Assembly: GCF_900156405.1 (NCBI RefSeq)
Contig: NZ_FTNN01000020.1
Location: 1-54,430, forward strand
Length of the DNA stretch: 54,430 nt
Reading direction: 5' to 3'
Origin: Shewanella morhuae
GTDB taxonomy: Bacteria; Pseudomonadota; Gammaproteobacteria; Enterobacterales; Shewanellaceae
Part shown: positions 53,989-54,430 of the stretch, piece after piece
Layout of the letters: each line of letters starts with the position of its first letter
How positions within the stretch are numbered: position 1 is the stretch's first letter
Position numbers and translations under genes: made by a program
Notes under the pieces: model-generated
Database searches by the model: none
What the model was told of the DNA's origin: nothing
What the model saw: only the letters and a program-made list of their open reading frames with translations

Positions 53989-54430
53989 CATACTGGGCCC
54001 ATAGATTCAGGCTTTAGCGATAATAACTTCACATCATGATGTAAGCGCTAAGTGAAAATTAGCCAACGGCTGGTATAAGTTATAAAACCAAATACAAACA
54101 CATAAAAATATACCGCAAGATTTAAAAAAGTCAGGTGGTGAAAATAGACCTAAAAAGCACTCTGATGTATATATTTGCACATCAATAGCGAGCTAAAAGG
54201 GTAAAACTAAGTTTAACTCATTGATTGCTAATACTTTAAAGCCACAGTCATAAGTTGACACAAAAGTCATTTTGTTTGACAAGCCACACACAAGATATGA
54301 CGTGTTATTCCTTACACCTTCAATTTAACATAATATACATTGTGCGCATCCTTTTTTTTAAGTTAACCAGAGTGCCGATAAGTACATGTATCGGCATTTA
54401 GTTAATTAGTCAGGCGTATGGAAGATAGTT
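53989..54430. other. Intergenic tail of window
   Basis: 442 bp without a gene. A hairpin TGCCGATA / TATCGGCA with an eight-base loop lies at 54373-54396, followed by a short T-rich stretch. It may end a transcript from either side. Confidence 0.45.

Noticed and set aside
1..54430. CRISPR arrays, tRNA or rRNA genes, prophage or conjugation modules
   Set aside because: No regularly spaced repeats, no cloverleaf or rRNA sequence recognised, and no structural phage or transfer genes seen on either strand.

Overview
The window reads as chromosome of a gammaproteobacterium, most likely Shewanella. This is inferred from the araBDA + GntR-type AraR + YtfQ-like ABC arrangement, the TonB-dependent polysaccharide machinery, modest GC and codon use; no rRNA or other taxonomic marker is present. 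Its core, about 7.7-46.7 kb, is an arabinan / L-arabinose utilisation locus, flanked by accessory DNA that looks imported or decayed.

Left flank (1-7.4 kb): the end of an IS3-family element has cut an aldo/keto reductase gene, and a fragment of a second aldo/keto reductase follows. Then come a divergent AraC-type regulator and short-chain dehydrogenase, and a TonB receptor + PepSY membrane protein pair of the iron-uptake type.

Core: araBDA plus a HAD phosphatase and the regulator gene araR (7.8-13.5 kb). A divergent promoter at about 14.5 kb serves a secreted GH43 enzyme and a long operon: sugar-acid dehydratase, XylB-like sugar 1-dehydrogenase, mutarotase, YtfQRT-YjfF-like ABC importer, secreted GH43. 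An unrelated AraC-controlled cluster interrupts the locus (24.5-29 kb: Tat-exported hydrolase, broken SDR, cupin, CMD protein). The locus resumes with GH127, cytoplasmic GH43 and a GPH-family symporter on the minus strand, and endo-arabinanase and GH43-ricin fusion on the plus strand. A TauE-like permease, a large TonB receptor, a 1112-residue GH43 lipoprotein with duplicated LamG units, and an SMP-30 lactonase complete it.

Working model: surface and periplasmic GH43 enzymes cut arabinan; the TonB receptor takes oligomers across the outer membrane; the symporter imports small oligomers for the cytoplasmic GH43/GH127; the ABC importer takes free arabinose, perhaps as furanose. Arabinose is then isomerised and phosphorylated by AraA/B/D, but the first four steps of an oxidative route (mutarotase, dehydrogenase, lactonase, dehydratase) are also encoded. 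A 15-bp near-palindrome, GTAnTATnGTAnTAC, stands before three of the transcription units (twice before araB) and in weaker form before three more, and is the likely AraR operator.

Right flank (46.7-54.4 kb): a Tat-exported amidohydrolase with an enterobacterial-looking terminator, a LysR regulator divergent from a pair of YdcZ-type small permeases, NADP-glutamate dehydrogenase, and a PcfJ-like protein.
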